Below, piece by piece: positions 46,701-53,614 of a DNA stretch of 64,000 nucleotides. Both the position numbers and the translations under genes were made by a program. The stretch's first letter is position 1, and every line of letters starts with the position of its first letter. Source of the DNA: Planktothrix sp. PCC 11201 (GTDB lineage Bacteria; Cyanobacteriota; Cyanobacteriia; Cyanobacteriales; Microcoleaceae); contig NZ_LT797683.1 of the NCBI RefSeq assembly GCF_900009135.1, forward strand, positions 50,715-114,714, read 5' to 3'. Under the pieces are notes generated by a model. It saw nothing but the letters and a program-made list of their open reading frames with translations. It searched no databases and was not told where the DNA came from.

Positions 46701-49062
46701 GGAAACTGAACTCTATTATCGTTATTTAGAAAATTGGATTCCCTATATCCATGAGCGGTTTACCAGTCATCCTGAGTTTCCAATTTGGCAGGAATTAGCC
46801 TGGAAATTCACCCAAATTGCTAACTTTATTCCTCTATATTTTAATACCGCTAATCTCAAAGATATTTATATTAAACGGGCGGAAATTATGGAATTTGCCC
46901 TCACTCATTTGGGTTATTCCTTAGACTATCAGTTTCCCCAACGTCCAACTCGTCAAAAGATTCGCGTAGGAATTCTGAGTAATCATTTCCTACCCCAAAC
47001 GGAAACCTACTCAACTTTACCTGTTTTTGAGTATTTAGATTCAACTCAATTCGAGGTGATTTTATATGCTCTACAATCGAATAATCATCCCTTAGAACAA
47101 TATTGTCAAAGTCGGGTAGAACGCTTTGTAAAACTGCCTAAAAATGTCTCAGAACAGGTGCAATTAATTCGGAATGATGATTTAGATATTCTGTTAATTG
47201 GAACCAATGTAACAGCCGTTAATCACGGGATAACCCTATTAGGATTACATCGGTTAGCCCGCATTCAAGTCACATCAACATCATCCTGTGTAACTACAGG
47301 AATGCGGAATATGGATTACTATATTTCGGGAACTTTAACGGAAATCAAACAGAATCCCCAAGCCCAATATCGGGAAAAATTAATTCTTTTAGAAGGTACG
47401 GCGCACTGTTTTAGTTATTATGCAACTTCCCCGGAACTTCCCCAAGTCATTCCCCATCGTTCTAGTTTAGGAATTGCTGAACAAGCGGTTGTTTTTATCT
47501 CCGGTGCAAATTTCTATAAAATTATTCCTGAACTGCGAGAAACCTGGGCTAAACTATTAGCAAAAATTCCTAATTCCGTGTTGGTTTTATATCCCTTTAA
47601 CCCCAATTGGGCATCGCAATATAGGGCGCTTCCCTGGATTAATAATTTTCAAGCCGTTTTAGCAGAACATGGTGTTAATCCGAGTCGTTTAATTATGATT
47701 AAACCCCAAGGGAGTCGCAGTGATATTAAAGAATATCTGAAATTAGCTGATATTTATTTAGACTCCTATCCTTTTTCCGGGGTCAATTCTTTAGTTGATC
47801 CTTTAGAAGTGGGTTTAGTTCCTGTTGTGCGAGATGGGGATGTGATTCCTTCGTTTTCCCCCAAAACATCCCAAGCGGGAGAGGTTTTTGTCGTCCGAGA
47901 TAGTGGATCATTCCGTTCCTTGATGGCGGCTTCTTTGTTGCGATCGCTCTCTATTCCTGATTTAATTGCTAATAGTGAAGAATCCTATATTAATTTAGCG
48001 ATAACCCTTGCTAATAACCCTCAACTGCGACAACAAAAAAGCCAAGAAATTCAACAAAAAATGCAGCAAAATCCTGAATTTTTGGATAGTCGCACCTACT
48101 CGACTAAAATGGGCGTAATTTTCCAACAGTTATTCCAAACTTGGCAACAAAACCAACCCAAACCGCCATCTATTCAACTCAATAGTCGAGAAGCAATTCA
48201 ACAGTATTTATCGGTTTTGGTAACTCATATCAATCATTATGAATTAGAACCCCATAATCAAGCCATTGTTAATCAATTGCGTTCTATTCGGAAAATTATG
48301 GTAGAACATTGGTTAAAAATTCCAACCGAACAGTTAGAACGAATGTATACAACGGATTTAGGAAAGGGATATCAAATTCTCTTAAATCGAGGCATTCAAC
48401 GGGAACTATTAACCCCTGAAGAAGAAAAATTTGTTAACCAGATTACTCAACAGGCGATTGGACTCAAACAGTCTGATTCTTTAAATCATTTAATGGTGTT
48501 AATGTTATATTATCCCCAGGGAAAAATGGTTGTTGCAAATGCAGAAACCCGTTTACCTCAATGGTTATTAAAAGAATATCAACGGGTCTTTGAAAATCCA
48601 TCAGCTTTAGAAAAAGTGACGGTATCTGATGTTAGTCAAAATCAACCATTAACTCCTATCGAATCATTCCAAAATCGGTTAATTGGATGTGTGAATTTAT
48701 ATAAAATTGACCCGTCTAATGCTGCTATTGTTGATGATTTACGTCAAATTCGCCGACAATTTGCTGATTTTTGGTTAGGTTTGGAAGCCACACAATTAGA
48801 ATCGGTTTATCAAAGTTCATTGGGTCAAGTCTATCGAAGCCTATTATATAGTGGTTTTTCTCAAGAAACTTTAACAACTACAGAACAGCAATTCATTAAA
48901 ACCTTAGCCGCTCAAATGAATCAAGAATTGAATCAAATAGAGACGATTAAACCTCTATTGGCGGTGTTATTATATTGTCGCCCTGAACAATTACAAATTC
49001 AAGATTTATCCCGTTTACCCCAATGGTTTCGTCCAGATTATGAACAGTTAAGCCATCAATAA
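40729..49062 (+). CDS. Giant multidomain methyltransferase / glycosyltransferase (2777 residues)
   Basis: The frame opens at GTG (40729) with no strong ribosome site. Domains in order: Zn-ribbon-like start (CKICSSL, CSVCGF) with a SAM methyltransferase (1-230; LDYGCGYGLF); GT4 (about 270-630; YPSKYEGFGMPIIEAMACG); second methyltransferase (about 680-870; LLEIGGGNSRVLEAL); GT2 number 1 (from 886; MIMDGGSTDNS, LNSDD); GT2 number 2 (from 1157; IIDSGSQENE, NTDDR); GT2 number 3 (from 1534; VVDDCSTHLE, HQDD); helical repeat (from 1867); GT41/SPINDLY-like transferase (about 2074-2370; SDIKEYLKLADIYLDSYPFSG); two more copies of the helical repeat (from 2514 and 2666). No membrane segment is seen, so it works in the cytoplasm. 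It probably builds and methylates a surface glycan or glycosylates a protein. Confidence 0.9.
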   Translation: MQVESQSKLTQNSLCKICSSLSPYFAQATILNRYAVDYFKCSVCGFVQTEKPYWLEVAYADPIAISDVGLVSRNFKFSQITQELIISCFNPKGKFLDYGCGYGLFVRLMRDFGFNFYGYDQYCQNIFYQGFEGNQQEKYDLVTAFEVFEHFVNPLEEIEKLLKFSKNLLFSTQLLPADHPQPDQWWYYALHEGQHIGIYTYQSLLKIAEKFKLNLYSDGSSLHLLTEQKISGSAWKKAISIEISPQTLPSLTEQDFLKAVASRQSMNPDQQSIKIIIDGVFFQIRNTGIARVWKSLLEIWSTQGFAQQIIVLDREGTTPKIPGIKYYQIPEYNYDKIAEDRQLLQNICDQENADLFISTYYTTPLTTPSVFMGYDMIPEKLGLDLTIPMWREKHHGIKHASAYITISENTAQDLIHFFPKINKNQITVAHCGVPAVFSPATPGEVQQFKFKNSINKPYFILVGQRLGAGGYKNTLLFFKALTQLKNNRDFEIVCVGGEPTLEAEFYPYAQQFRIHVLQLSDQELKQAYSGATALVYPSKYEGFGMPIIEAMACGCPVITCRKGSIPEIAGNAAYYVDEDLVLEMLQALEQIQKPEIYQPLIQAGLQQSSQYSWSKMADIIQQTLIQTVQNLKTSTKPLDFQDFTYSKRSHFNQFKRFKAYSNINPDACDLKIYQDLLVYNFITQNLAKGSKLLEIGGGNSRVLEALKQDYECWNLDKFEGVGNGPNQIQNYANSRIVLDYIGNFNSELPDQYFDCVFSISTLEHISENQTTFDQITQDIDRILRPDGFSLHCFDVVVKPAEVWTNQFLPYLFKTQNTLNSMIDFDQIKLDPDLYGMSETAYRQFWQPTTQKSYQEFGQPISYNILWQKSAINVRSVSPQLIVASSLPKISIVTPSLNQGEFLEECIDSVLSQNYPNLEYMIMDGGSTDNSVEIIKKYDKYLTHWQSQADGGHYAAVNTGFQKTTGEIMGWLNSDDKYHPDAFYKLAATFRHNKQVEWVMGIPTEWDRNGRHIHSQMQTPLWSRKMLLDKQWVEQYQQLQHTWIQQESTFWTRSLWEKAGSKLQTNLNLAGDFELWLRFSRYAPLYLLRSLIGGFRTYDTQRSKIYREQYFQEVKQIVQEELQLIEQGKYPSEQPSPPVIVLEDHQVLALKQKVLTAPKIKVSAIISTYNSASMMSGRLENLVSQTLFQQGKLEIIIIDSGSQENEREIVSEFKKQYPDSIIYIKTEAREPIYQAWNRGIAIARGEYITNQNTDDRLKLNALERLSTYLDQHSEVILVHADQQAVSPGEVINLEQLTGKPHWKWPEFSRFKLLFSAQVGSQPMWRKSLHNNYGLFDQTLKVRGDQDFYIRIANAGEFHFIPEILGTLNLSENSLSHQQDLSREEEVLIFKRYTSSREKLAQFLNHSKIQPTDQNYQILVNNLSCDLANQVLSQFHLPFYIKLITELLNSVVELGTHQQTVQTNLLRIWNRFSDPATRFQFMKTLSPQIIETCDEQIQLKGEGMEKIDESQLYINLSKLSQLNSPRIDPVFSPQPRPFWSVIIPSYNGEKYIEQVLNSVLSQAPNSEEMEIIVVDDCSTHLEIEAIVKNIGKNRVKFYRQPQNLGLIPNWNDCIQRSTGQWIHLLHQDDLVLPGFYTRMRELLEKEPTAGAGFCRHYYIDEQGKQRSLSALEQETNGIISNWLERIAVMQRIQFAAMVVKRSVYETLGGFSENAGSAADWEMWKRISAYYPVAYEPQPLACYRLHSTSESSKLISIGANISDTLKSIELSQSYLPENLAINLSNKAREHYGLYAINTAQQLLANGDAKAVIAQIQEALKCSQSDVVKQAIIELFTPQKPPKAQLKTLTPAQILAEVSHLTEEYKKTNNPESLLNSLRQIRQIVAQYWLGLESDYLEKTYGGEIGQAHKILLNSGLKNEALTSLEKAQLQDWYTYLKQGLNQPKGIQYLLAIILYSYPYQLSPNWYIQAPIPKWFLPDYFEFMLAVPQFFQERGETELYYRYLENWIPYIHERFTSHPEFPIWQELAWKFTQIANFIPLYFNTANLKDIYIKRAEIMEFALTHLGYSLDYQFPQRPTRQKIRVGILSNHFLPQTETYSTLPVFEYLDSTQFEVILYALQSNNHPLEQYCQSRVERFVKLPKNVSEQVQLIRNDDLDILLIGTNVTAVNHGITLLGLHRLARIQVTSTSSCVTTGMRNMDYYISGTLTEIKQNPQAQYREKLILLEGTAHCFSYYATSPELPQVIPHRSSLGIAEQAVVFISGANFYKIIPELRETWAKLLAKIPNSVLVLYPFNPNWASQYRALPWINNFQAVLAEHGVNPSRLIMIKPQGSRSDIKEYLKLADIYLDSYPFSGVNSLVDPLEVGLVPVVRDGDVIPSFSPKTSQAGEVFVVRDSGSFRSLMAASLLRSLSIPDLIANSEESYINLAITLANNPQLRQQKSQEIQQKMQQNPEFLDSRTYSTKMGVIFQQLFQTWQQNQPKPPSIQLNSREAIQQYLSVLVTHINHYELEPHNQAIVNQLRSIRKIMVEHWLKIPTEQLERMYTTDLGKGYQILLNRGIQRELLTPEEEKFVNQITQQAIGLKQSDSLNHLMVLMLYYPQGKMVVANAETRLPQWLLKEYQRVFENPSALEKVTVSDVSQNQPLTPIESFQNRLIGCVNLYKIDPSNAAIVDDLRQIRRQFADFWLGLEATQLESVYQSSLGQVYRSLLYSGFSQETLTTTEQQFIKTLAAQMNQELNQIETIKPLLAVLLYCRPEQLQIQDLSRLPQWFRPDYEQLSHQ

Positions 49063-49090
49063 ACCAATAATATTGTTGCGCCGTTGTTGC

Positions 49091-49418
49091 GCCGTTGTTG
49101 CGCTTCAGCGCATCTCTTATAAAGCCTCAAAAATCAACAACAATTTTTCTATAAATGCAAATAATTATGAACATTTACTTAAACAAACCCTGTTTTTAGG
49201 CCGTTGTTGCGCTTCAGCGCATCTCTTATAAAACCCCAAAAATCAACAACAATTGTTCTATAAAATGCAAATAATTATAAACACCTAGTTAAACAAACCG
49301 CGTTTTTAGGCCGTTGTTGCGCTTCAGCGCATCTCTTATCAAGCCTGAAGCATCAACAACAATTTTTTTATAAATGCAAATAATTATGAACATTTACTTA
49401 AACAAACCCTGTTTTTAG
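49091..49418. repeat. Three tandem copies of a ~110-bp unit
   Basis: Units start at 49091, 49200 and 49310 with GCCGTTGTTGCGCTTCAGCG and end with GTTTTTAGG. Each contains TGCGCTTCAGCGCA, a small hairpin, then the AT-rich AACAACAA and TGCAAATAATTAT stretches. Units 1 and 3 are nearly identical, unit 2 has a few changes. The copies are contiguous, so they are not spacers and repeats of a CRISPR array. Confidence 0.9.
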
Positions 49419-49437
49419 GCTTTAGTCCAATAAGAAG

Positions 49438-49457
49438 TGCGCTGAAGCGCAACAACG
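49438..49457. repeat. Inverted copy of the tandem-repeat head
   Basis: TGCGCTGAAGCGCAACAACG is the exact reverse complement of the first 20 bases after the leading GC in each tandem unit (for example 49093-49112). It can pair with any of the three copies and form a long hairpin. Confidence 0.85.
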
Positions 49458-49469
49458 ATTTATACACTT

Positions 49470-50978
49470 CTATCTGATATCGTAGCCGAATAAATTGGGG
49501 TCTACTTCGGTTAAATTCAGATCATTTAATCCATATTCTGCCCAACGTTTAGTTACCATTTCGGCCGTATCAATATCTGACTCTAAAGGTTCTCCCCATT
49601 CGTGATTAGTTTCCGGGGGTATTTTTGTAGTTGCATCTATCCCCATTCTTCCCCCTAATCCGATTTTTTGACTAGCAAAATCTAAGGTATCAAAAGGCGT
49701 ATCGGGAAGAATAAAAACATCTCTGGACGGGTCAACTTTTGAACTAATTGCCCATACGACTTGTCGCGGATCTCGAATATTAATACTCTTATCCACAACT
49801 ATCACAAATTTGGTATAAGTAAATTGAGGTAAAGCACTCCAAAACGCTAAAGCTGCCCGTCTTGCTTGACCTGGATAAGCCTTATCAATGGAGATAATTG
49901 CAGCTTTATAACTCAGGGCTTCCATGGGGAGGAAAAAGTCTACAATTTCCGACACTTGCTGTCTTAAAATCGGGGTATAAATCCGGTTTAAAGCGATCGC
50001 CATCATTGCTTCTTCTTTGGGCGGACGACCACTAAAAGTGGTTAAATAAATCGGATCTTGACGATGGGTAATACAGTTAAATCTTACTAATGGAGAATCT
50101 TCTACACCGCCATAATATCCCATGTGATCGCCAAAGGGCCCATCGGGTAATATTTCTCCGGGGGTTATGGTTCCTTCTAATACAAATTCTGAGTCCGCCG
50201 GAACTTCTAAATCTACCGTTTTACACTTAGCTAATTGTACACCCGAACCGCCATATAATCCCGCAAATAACCATTCGGATAAATCCACAGGAATGGGAGT
50301 CGCCGCCGCCATAATAATTAACGGATCTACTCCTAATGCGATCGCAATTTCTAATTTTTTTCCCTTCTCCGCCGCCTTGCGTAAATGTCTCGCCCCACCT
50401 CTAACCGATAACCAATGGACGGTCATGGTATTTTTAGATTGTAATTGTAACCGATAAACCCCGACATTTGGTGTTCCGGTTTCACAATCTTTGGTAATTA
50501 CTAATCCCAAAGTAATAATTTTTCCCGCATCTTTAGGATAGGGACGAATCATCGGAATTTGGTTTAAATCAACATCATCTCCTTCAATGATAATCTGTTG
50601 ACAAGGGGGAAAAAAGTTGCGTCCGGGTTTGGCTTTAACGACATCAAATAAAACCTTGCCAAAATCAATTGCTTGGGATATCTTTTTCGGAGGTTTAGGT
50701 TGTTGTAACATCCCTAATTTTTTTCCCAATTCCTCTAACTCCTGGGGGGTTTCCATCTTCATTGACCAACAAACCCGTTGTTCTGTCCCCAACAAATTTA
50801 CCGCCACCGGATAGGGTGAACCTTTGACATTTTCAAATAATAAACCAGGGCCACCAGCTTGTAACATTCGGTTAGAAATTTCCGCAATTTCTAAATCAGG
50901 ATCAACTAAGGTTTTAATCCTGCGTAATTGTCCCCGTTCTTCTAACTGTTTTAAAAAGCCCCTTAGGTCTCTCGCCAT
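49470..50978 (-). CDS. ubiD: UbiD-family decarboxylase
   Basis: This 502-residue protein has full UbiD length and motifs. It opens with MARDLRGFLKQLEERGQLRR and has GPGLLFENVKGSPYPVAVNLLG near residue 45, EGDDVDLNQIPMIRPYPKDA, and DGPFGDHMGYYGGVEDSP near 283 with the prFMN and metal residues. In cyanobacteria UbiD-type enzymes decarboxylate the plastoquinone precursor 4-hydroxy-3-polyprenylbenzoate, using prenylated FMN made by UbiX. It could also act on another aromatic acid. It is divergent from the sigma factor gene. Confidence 0.92.
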   Translation of the reverse strand: MARDLRGFLKQLEERGQLRRIKTLVDPDLEIAEISNRMLQAGGPGLLFENVKGSPYPVAVNLLGTEQRVCWSMKMETPQELEELGKKLGMLQQPKPPKKISQAIDFGKVLFDVVKAKPGRNFFPPCQQIIIEGDDVDLNQIPMIRPYPKDAGKIITLGLVITKDCETGTPNVGVYRLQLQSKNTMTVHWLSVRGGARHLRKAAEKGKKLEIAIALGVDPLIIMAAATPIPVDLSEWLFAGLYGGSGVQLAKCKTVDLEVPADSEFVLEGTITPGEILPDGPFGDHMGYYGGVEDSPLVRFNCITHRQDPIYLTTFSGRPPKEEAMMAIALNRIYTPILRQQVSEIVDFFLPMEALSYKAAIISIDKAYPGQARRAALAFWSALPQFTYTKFVIVVDKSINIRDPRQVVWAISSKVDPSRDVFILPDTPFDTLDFASQKIGLGGRMGIDATTKIPPETNHEWGEPLESDIDTAEMVTKRWAEYGLNDLNLTEVDPNLFGYDIR

Positions 50979-51155
50979 TGTGTTTAAGAATTGTTACATC
51001 TATTTTTATATTATGACAGTTTTCGAGAAATAATGCGACTCTGTAGGAAAATAATATGAGTAAATTTAATTTTTTTTGAAGTTAATGCTATAACTGACTT
51101 GAGGGAAATATATCCTTTTTAAAATCATCCACTTTCCACCTAACCAGGTTTTGCT

Positions 51156-51815
51156 ATGCGATTATCAGAACCACCAGAAGCATTGCTCAAGCGTTATCTT
51201 CAAGGAGATAGGAATGCTTGTCGAGAACTTTTGAAAGATCCTAAATATTATCAACTCTGTCAAATCATAGCCAAACACAGATTTTCAGGACAGTCCCACA
51301 ACTGGGAAGATGCGGCTCAAACAGCATTTGAAAAAGTGTTAATACAAGCTTTAAGAGGTAACTTCACCCAGGGAGACCTAGAACAATTTAATCATTGGTG
51401 TTCCAGAGTCGCCTCTAATTGTATTATAGATTTACTGCGTAAAATTAAAACAGAAAGGGAATTTTTAAAAAATCAAAGTCGAGAGATTACTAATCATCTT
51501 CCTGATATCCGAGAAGATTTAGAAACAACCGATACAAACGCCCAAATTCAAACAGCAATTATTTCTGTAGACCAAGAAAATCCCAAAAAACAGTATCTTC
51601 AAATTTGGCAAGGATTAAAATTTGAAAAAAAACAAAAGCAAATCGCTCAAGATTTAGGTTTGAAGCAATCGGAGGTTTCCAAGCGATATCGGGAATTAGC
51701 TCTTTTAGTTGGGAAAAAATTAGACTTGTTAAACGTTAAACAATTAGAGGAGGAACTAAAAAACATTCGTCAGGGTCGAAAACCCAAGCGCTCTCAAGAA
51801 AACTGGGATAACTAA
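51156..51815 (+). CDS. Sigma-70-family (ECF-like) RNA polymerase sigma factor
   Basis: This 219-residue protein has a region-2-like N-terminal half (DAAQTAFEKVLIQALRGNF, then QFNHWCSRVASNCIIDLLRK) and a region-4 helix-turn-helix near the end (KKQKQIAQDLGLKQSEVSKRYRELA). The linker has an acidic stretch. It lacks region 1 and 3, so it is ECF-like, but it is distant from the standard ECF groups. It begins a plus-strand operon with a DUF1822-like gene, a pseudopilin gene and a pentapeptide-CHAT gene, and probably controls them or acts in concert with them. The 177-bp gap to divergent ubiD holds the promoters. Confidence 0.85.
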   Translation: MRLSEPPEALLKRYLQGDRNACRELLKDPKYYQLCQIIAKHRFSGQSHNWEDAAQTAFEKVLIQALRGNFTQGDLEQFNHWCSRVASNCIIDLLRKIKTEREFLKNQSREITNHLPDIREDLETTDTNAQIQTAIISVDQENPKKQYLQIWQGLKFEKKQKQIAQDLGLKQSEVSKRYRELALLVGKKLDLLNVKQLEEELKNIRQGRKPKRSQENWDN

Positions 51816-51849
51816 AATAGCCTATTTGACCAAAAAAGGAGAACCAACA

Positions 51850-53067
51850 ATGAAATTAATGGAAATTAACCGAGAATTGCCCATCATTAGTCCTGAAGAA
51901 ATTAAACCCGGACAAATTTGGGAAGTCAGTCGTCAAGTATTCAGTCCTCTGGAATTTACCCCAGAAGAAAAACAGCATTTTTATTCCCCTGCTATTTTTG
52001 ATTTTCTCAATGGAAATACACCGCCTCGCTATGTGATAATTGTCACGGAACCGGAACTAGAAATCGACGAAACACCGGAATGGCAAGTTATTTCGGTGAT
52101 GTTACTGTCTGTAAAAACTGACTATCTTAGTTCAACTAATCTCTTAATTCCGACAACAATTTCCGGTTTAAAACAGGATGTAATTGCAGAAACTTGCAAT
52201 GTAATTCCGATGCTAACTTGTAATTTATTAAGACCTGTAGGAAAACGATTATCTCGGAAAATTTATGACCTTTTATTAGATATGGGAGACTTTGAACAAG
52301 GATTTATTGAAAAAGCTCCTAGTTTAGAAGAAATTTTAGCTTTGGGTTTGAATAAGGGAACTACAAATAACCCCGAATTTCAGCAACAGGAATTAGACTG
52401 GAAAACCCTATTAGAAGTTCCGGTGGTGGCTTATCATCTCTATGTAAAAGCAGTGTTGACATTAGATGAAACCTTATTATTAGAACAACTCAAGGCAAAA
52501 GTAACGACACAACCTATTCCCTTAAATCAATGGTTTCAGGGAATTGTTCAGACGGGATGGCAAACTTTTGAGGAGGTTGTTGGAATATTTTCTGCAACTC
52601 CCGCGTTAGAAGGATGGAGAGGTAAATCAAACCCTGAGTTCCCAGGAGGTGAAGCGGAAATAACCCAGATTGAAACCTTAGTTAAACAAATTCAAACCAC
52701 CGAAGATGATGGCATTCTTTGGAATGCTGTAGCAACTTTGCGACAGTTGCAACCGCACCATTCTGTTTTAGGGGTGAGAAAAGTTAAGTCGATTAATATT
52801 CAGGAAACAGCCTTAGTTTTAACTATGAACTTGATTTCCAGAGTTAAGGAAGAAGTGCGGATTTTATTGGAAGTTTATTCTACAGATAAATCGCCTCTCC
52901 CTAAAGATTTAAAAGTAATAATTTTAAATGATAAAAAAGATATTGTATTGGAGGATACCGCAGAGAATGAAATTGTATCAATTGCGTTACAAGGCTTGAT
53001 CGGAGAAAAATTTAGTGTCAAAATAACAACCAAAGATGATTTTATCCTGGAAGATTTTTTGATTTAG
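51850..53067 (+). CDS. DUF1822-like protein in the sigma-CHAT operon
   Basis: The ATG at 51850 follows AAGGAG by 9 bp and is preferred over a TTG at 51826. The product has 405 residues. The N-terminal part (KPGQIWEVSR, YVIIVTEPELE, WQVISVMLLSVKTDYL) recalls the PemK/MazF fold in its spacing but without the known active site, so it may only be a fold relative. The second half has PLNQWFQGIVQTGWQTFEEV, a motif I associate with DUF1822 proteins, and a beta-rich C-terminus. Function is unknown. It lies between a sigma factor and CHAT gene, a pairing I have seen for DUF1822 genes in cyanobacteria (impression, not verified). Confidence 0.65.
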   Translation: MKLMEINRELPIISPEEIKPGQIWEVSRQVFSPLEFTPEEKQHFYSPAIFDFLNGNTPPRYVIIVTEPELEIDETPEWQVISVMLLSVKTDYLSSTNLLIPTTISGLKQDVIAETCNVIPMLTCNLLRPVGKRLSRKIYDLLLDMGDFEQGFIEKAPSLEEILALGLNKGTTNNPEFQQQELDWKTLLEVPVVAYHLYVKAVLTLDETLLLEQLKAKVTTQPIPLNQWFQGIVQTGWQTFEEVVGIFSATPALEGWRGKSNPEFPGGEAEITQIETLVKQIQTTEDDGILWNAVATLRQLQPHHSVLGVRKVKSINIQETALVLTMNLISRVKEEVRILLEVYSTDKSPLPKDLKVIILNDKKDIVLEDTAENEIVSIALQGLIGEKFSVKITTKDDFILEDFLI

Positions 53068-53113
53068 ATTTTGTCTGAAAAATTGTTCAACCGAACTTAC
53101 CCAGACCTAACCC

Positions 53114-53602
53114 ATGAAACCTATATTCCGTCTCGGTGCATCTCAGCGTAACTCGAAATTCTCTGATCAAGGATTTACCTTGATTGAGTTATTAGTTGTT
53201 ATTATAATTATTGGCATTTTGTCAGTAATTGCAACTTCCTCATTTCTAAAATTTATCAATCGGGCTAAAGAGACTGAAGCAATAAAAATTCTTAACTATT
53301 TAGAAAAACTACATGAAAGTTATATTAATGAAAATCAAGTATTAGCAACATCATTAACAGCATTAGAATATAATGGCAAAACCGAAACGGAAAACTATTC
53401 TATTGAATTTTTCTCAGATAATACGATATTACATGGAGCCATCCATATTGCCAGGTCAAAAAAAAATGAGTTGAATTCCTATATTCAAATTATTTATCTA
53501 AAAAACAATAAAATCAAATGTGAAGCTGTTCCTATTTCTAACCCAGATCCTTTATTTCTGCTTATACAAGTGTCGATAAATCCCAAAAAATTCTGTCCTT
53601 AA
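53114..53602 (+). CDS. Type IV pilin-like (GspG/H-type) pseudopilin
   Basis: This 162-residue protein carries the class III signal: a short basic leader ending in SDQG, then FTLIELLVVIIIIGIL with Glu at +5, the mark of a prepilin peptidase substrate. Cleavage would be after Gly25. The globular part (SYINENQVLATSLTALEYNG and a C-terminal FCP) is short, as in minor pilins and the cyanobacterial pilin-like G/H family. It would be inserted in a pilus-like or secretion fibre. Its place in an operon with a sigma factor and a CHAT protein, 12 bp before the latter, is unusual. Confidence 0.88.
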   Translation: MKPIFRLGASQRNSKFSDQGFTLIELLVVIIIIGILSVIATSSFLKFINRAKETEAIKILNYLEKLHESYINENQVLATSLTALEYNGKTETENYSIEFFSDNTILHGAIHIARSKKNELNSYIQIIYLKNNKIKCEAVPISNPDPLFLLIQVSINPKKFCP

Positions 53603-53614
53603 TTATCAAAAAAT

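Larger units (their letters stand above)
49063..49469. other. Repeat-filled intergenic gap (407 bp)
   Basis: The gap between the giant glycosyltransferase gene and ubiD (convergent) is almost entirely repeats: an 11-bp GCCGTTGTTGC unit in tandem at 49072-49103, three 110-bp units at 49091-49418 and an inverted copy at 49438-49457. No frame of note is present. Confidence 0.85.

Noticed and set aside
49091..49418. Possible CRISPR-like array
   Set aside because: Copies are ~110 bp and contiguous, with no unique spacers between short repeats and no cas genes nearby.
51850..53067. PemK/MazF toxin assignment for the gene after the sigma factor
   Set aside because: Only the spacing of the first strands is similar; the known active-site residues are not evident and the protein is four times too long.
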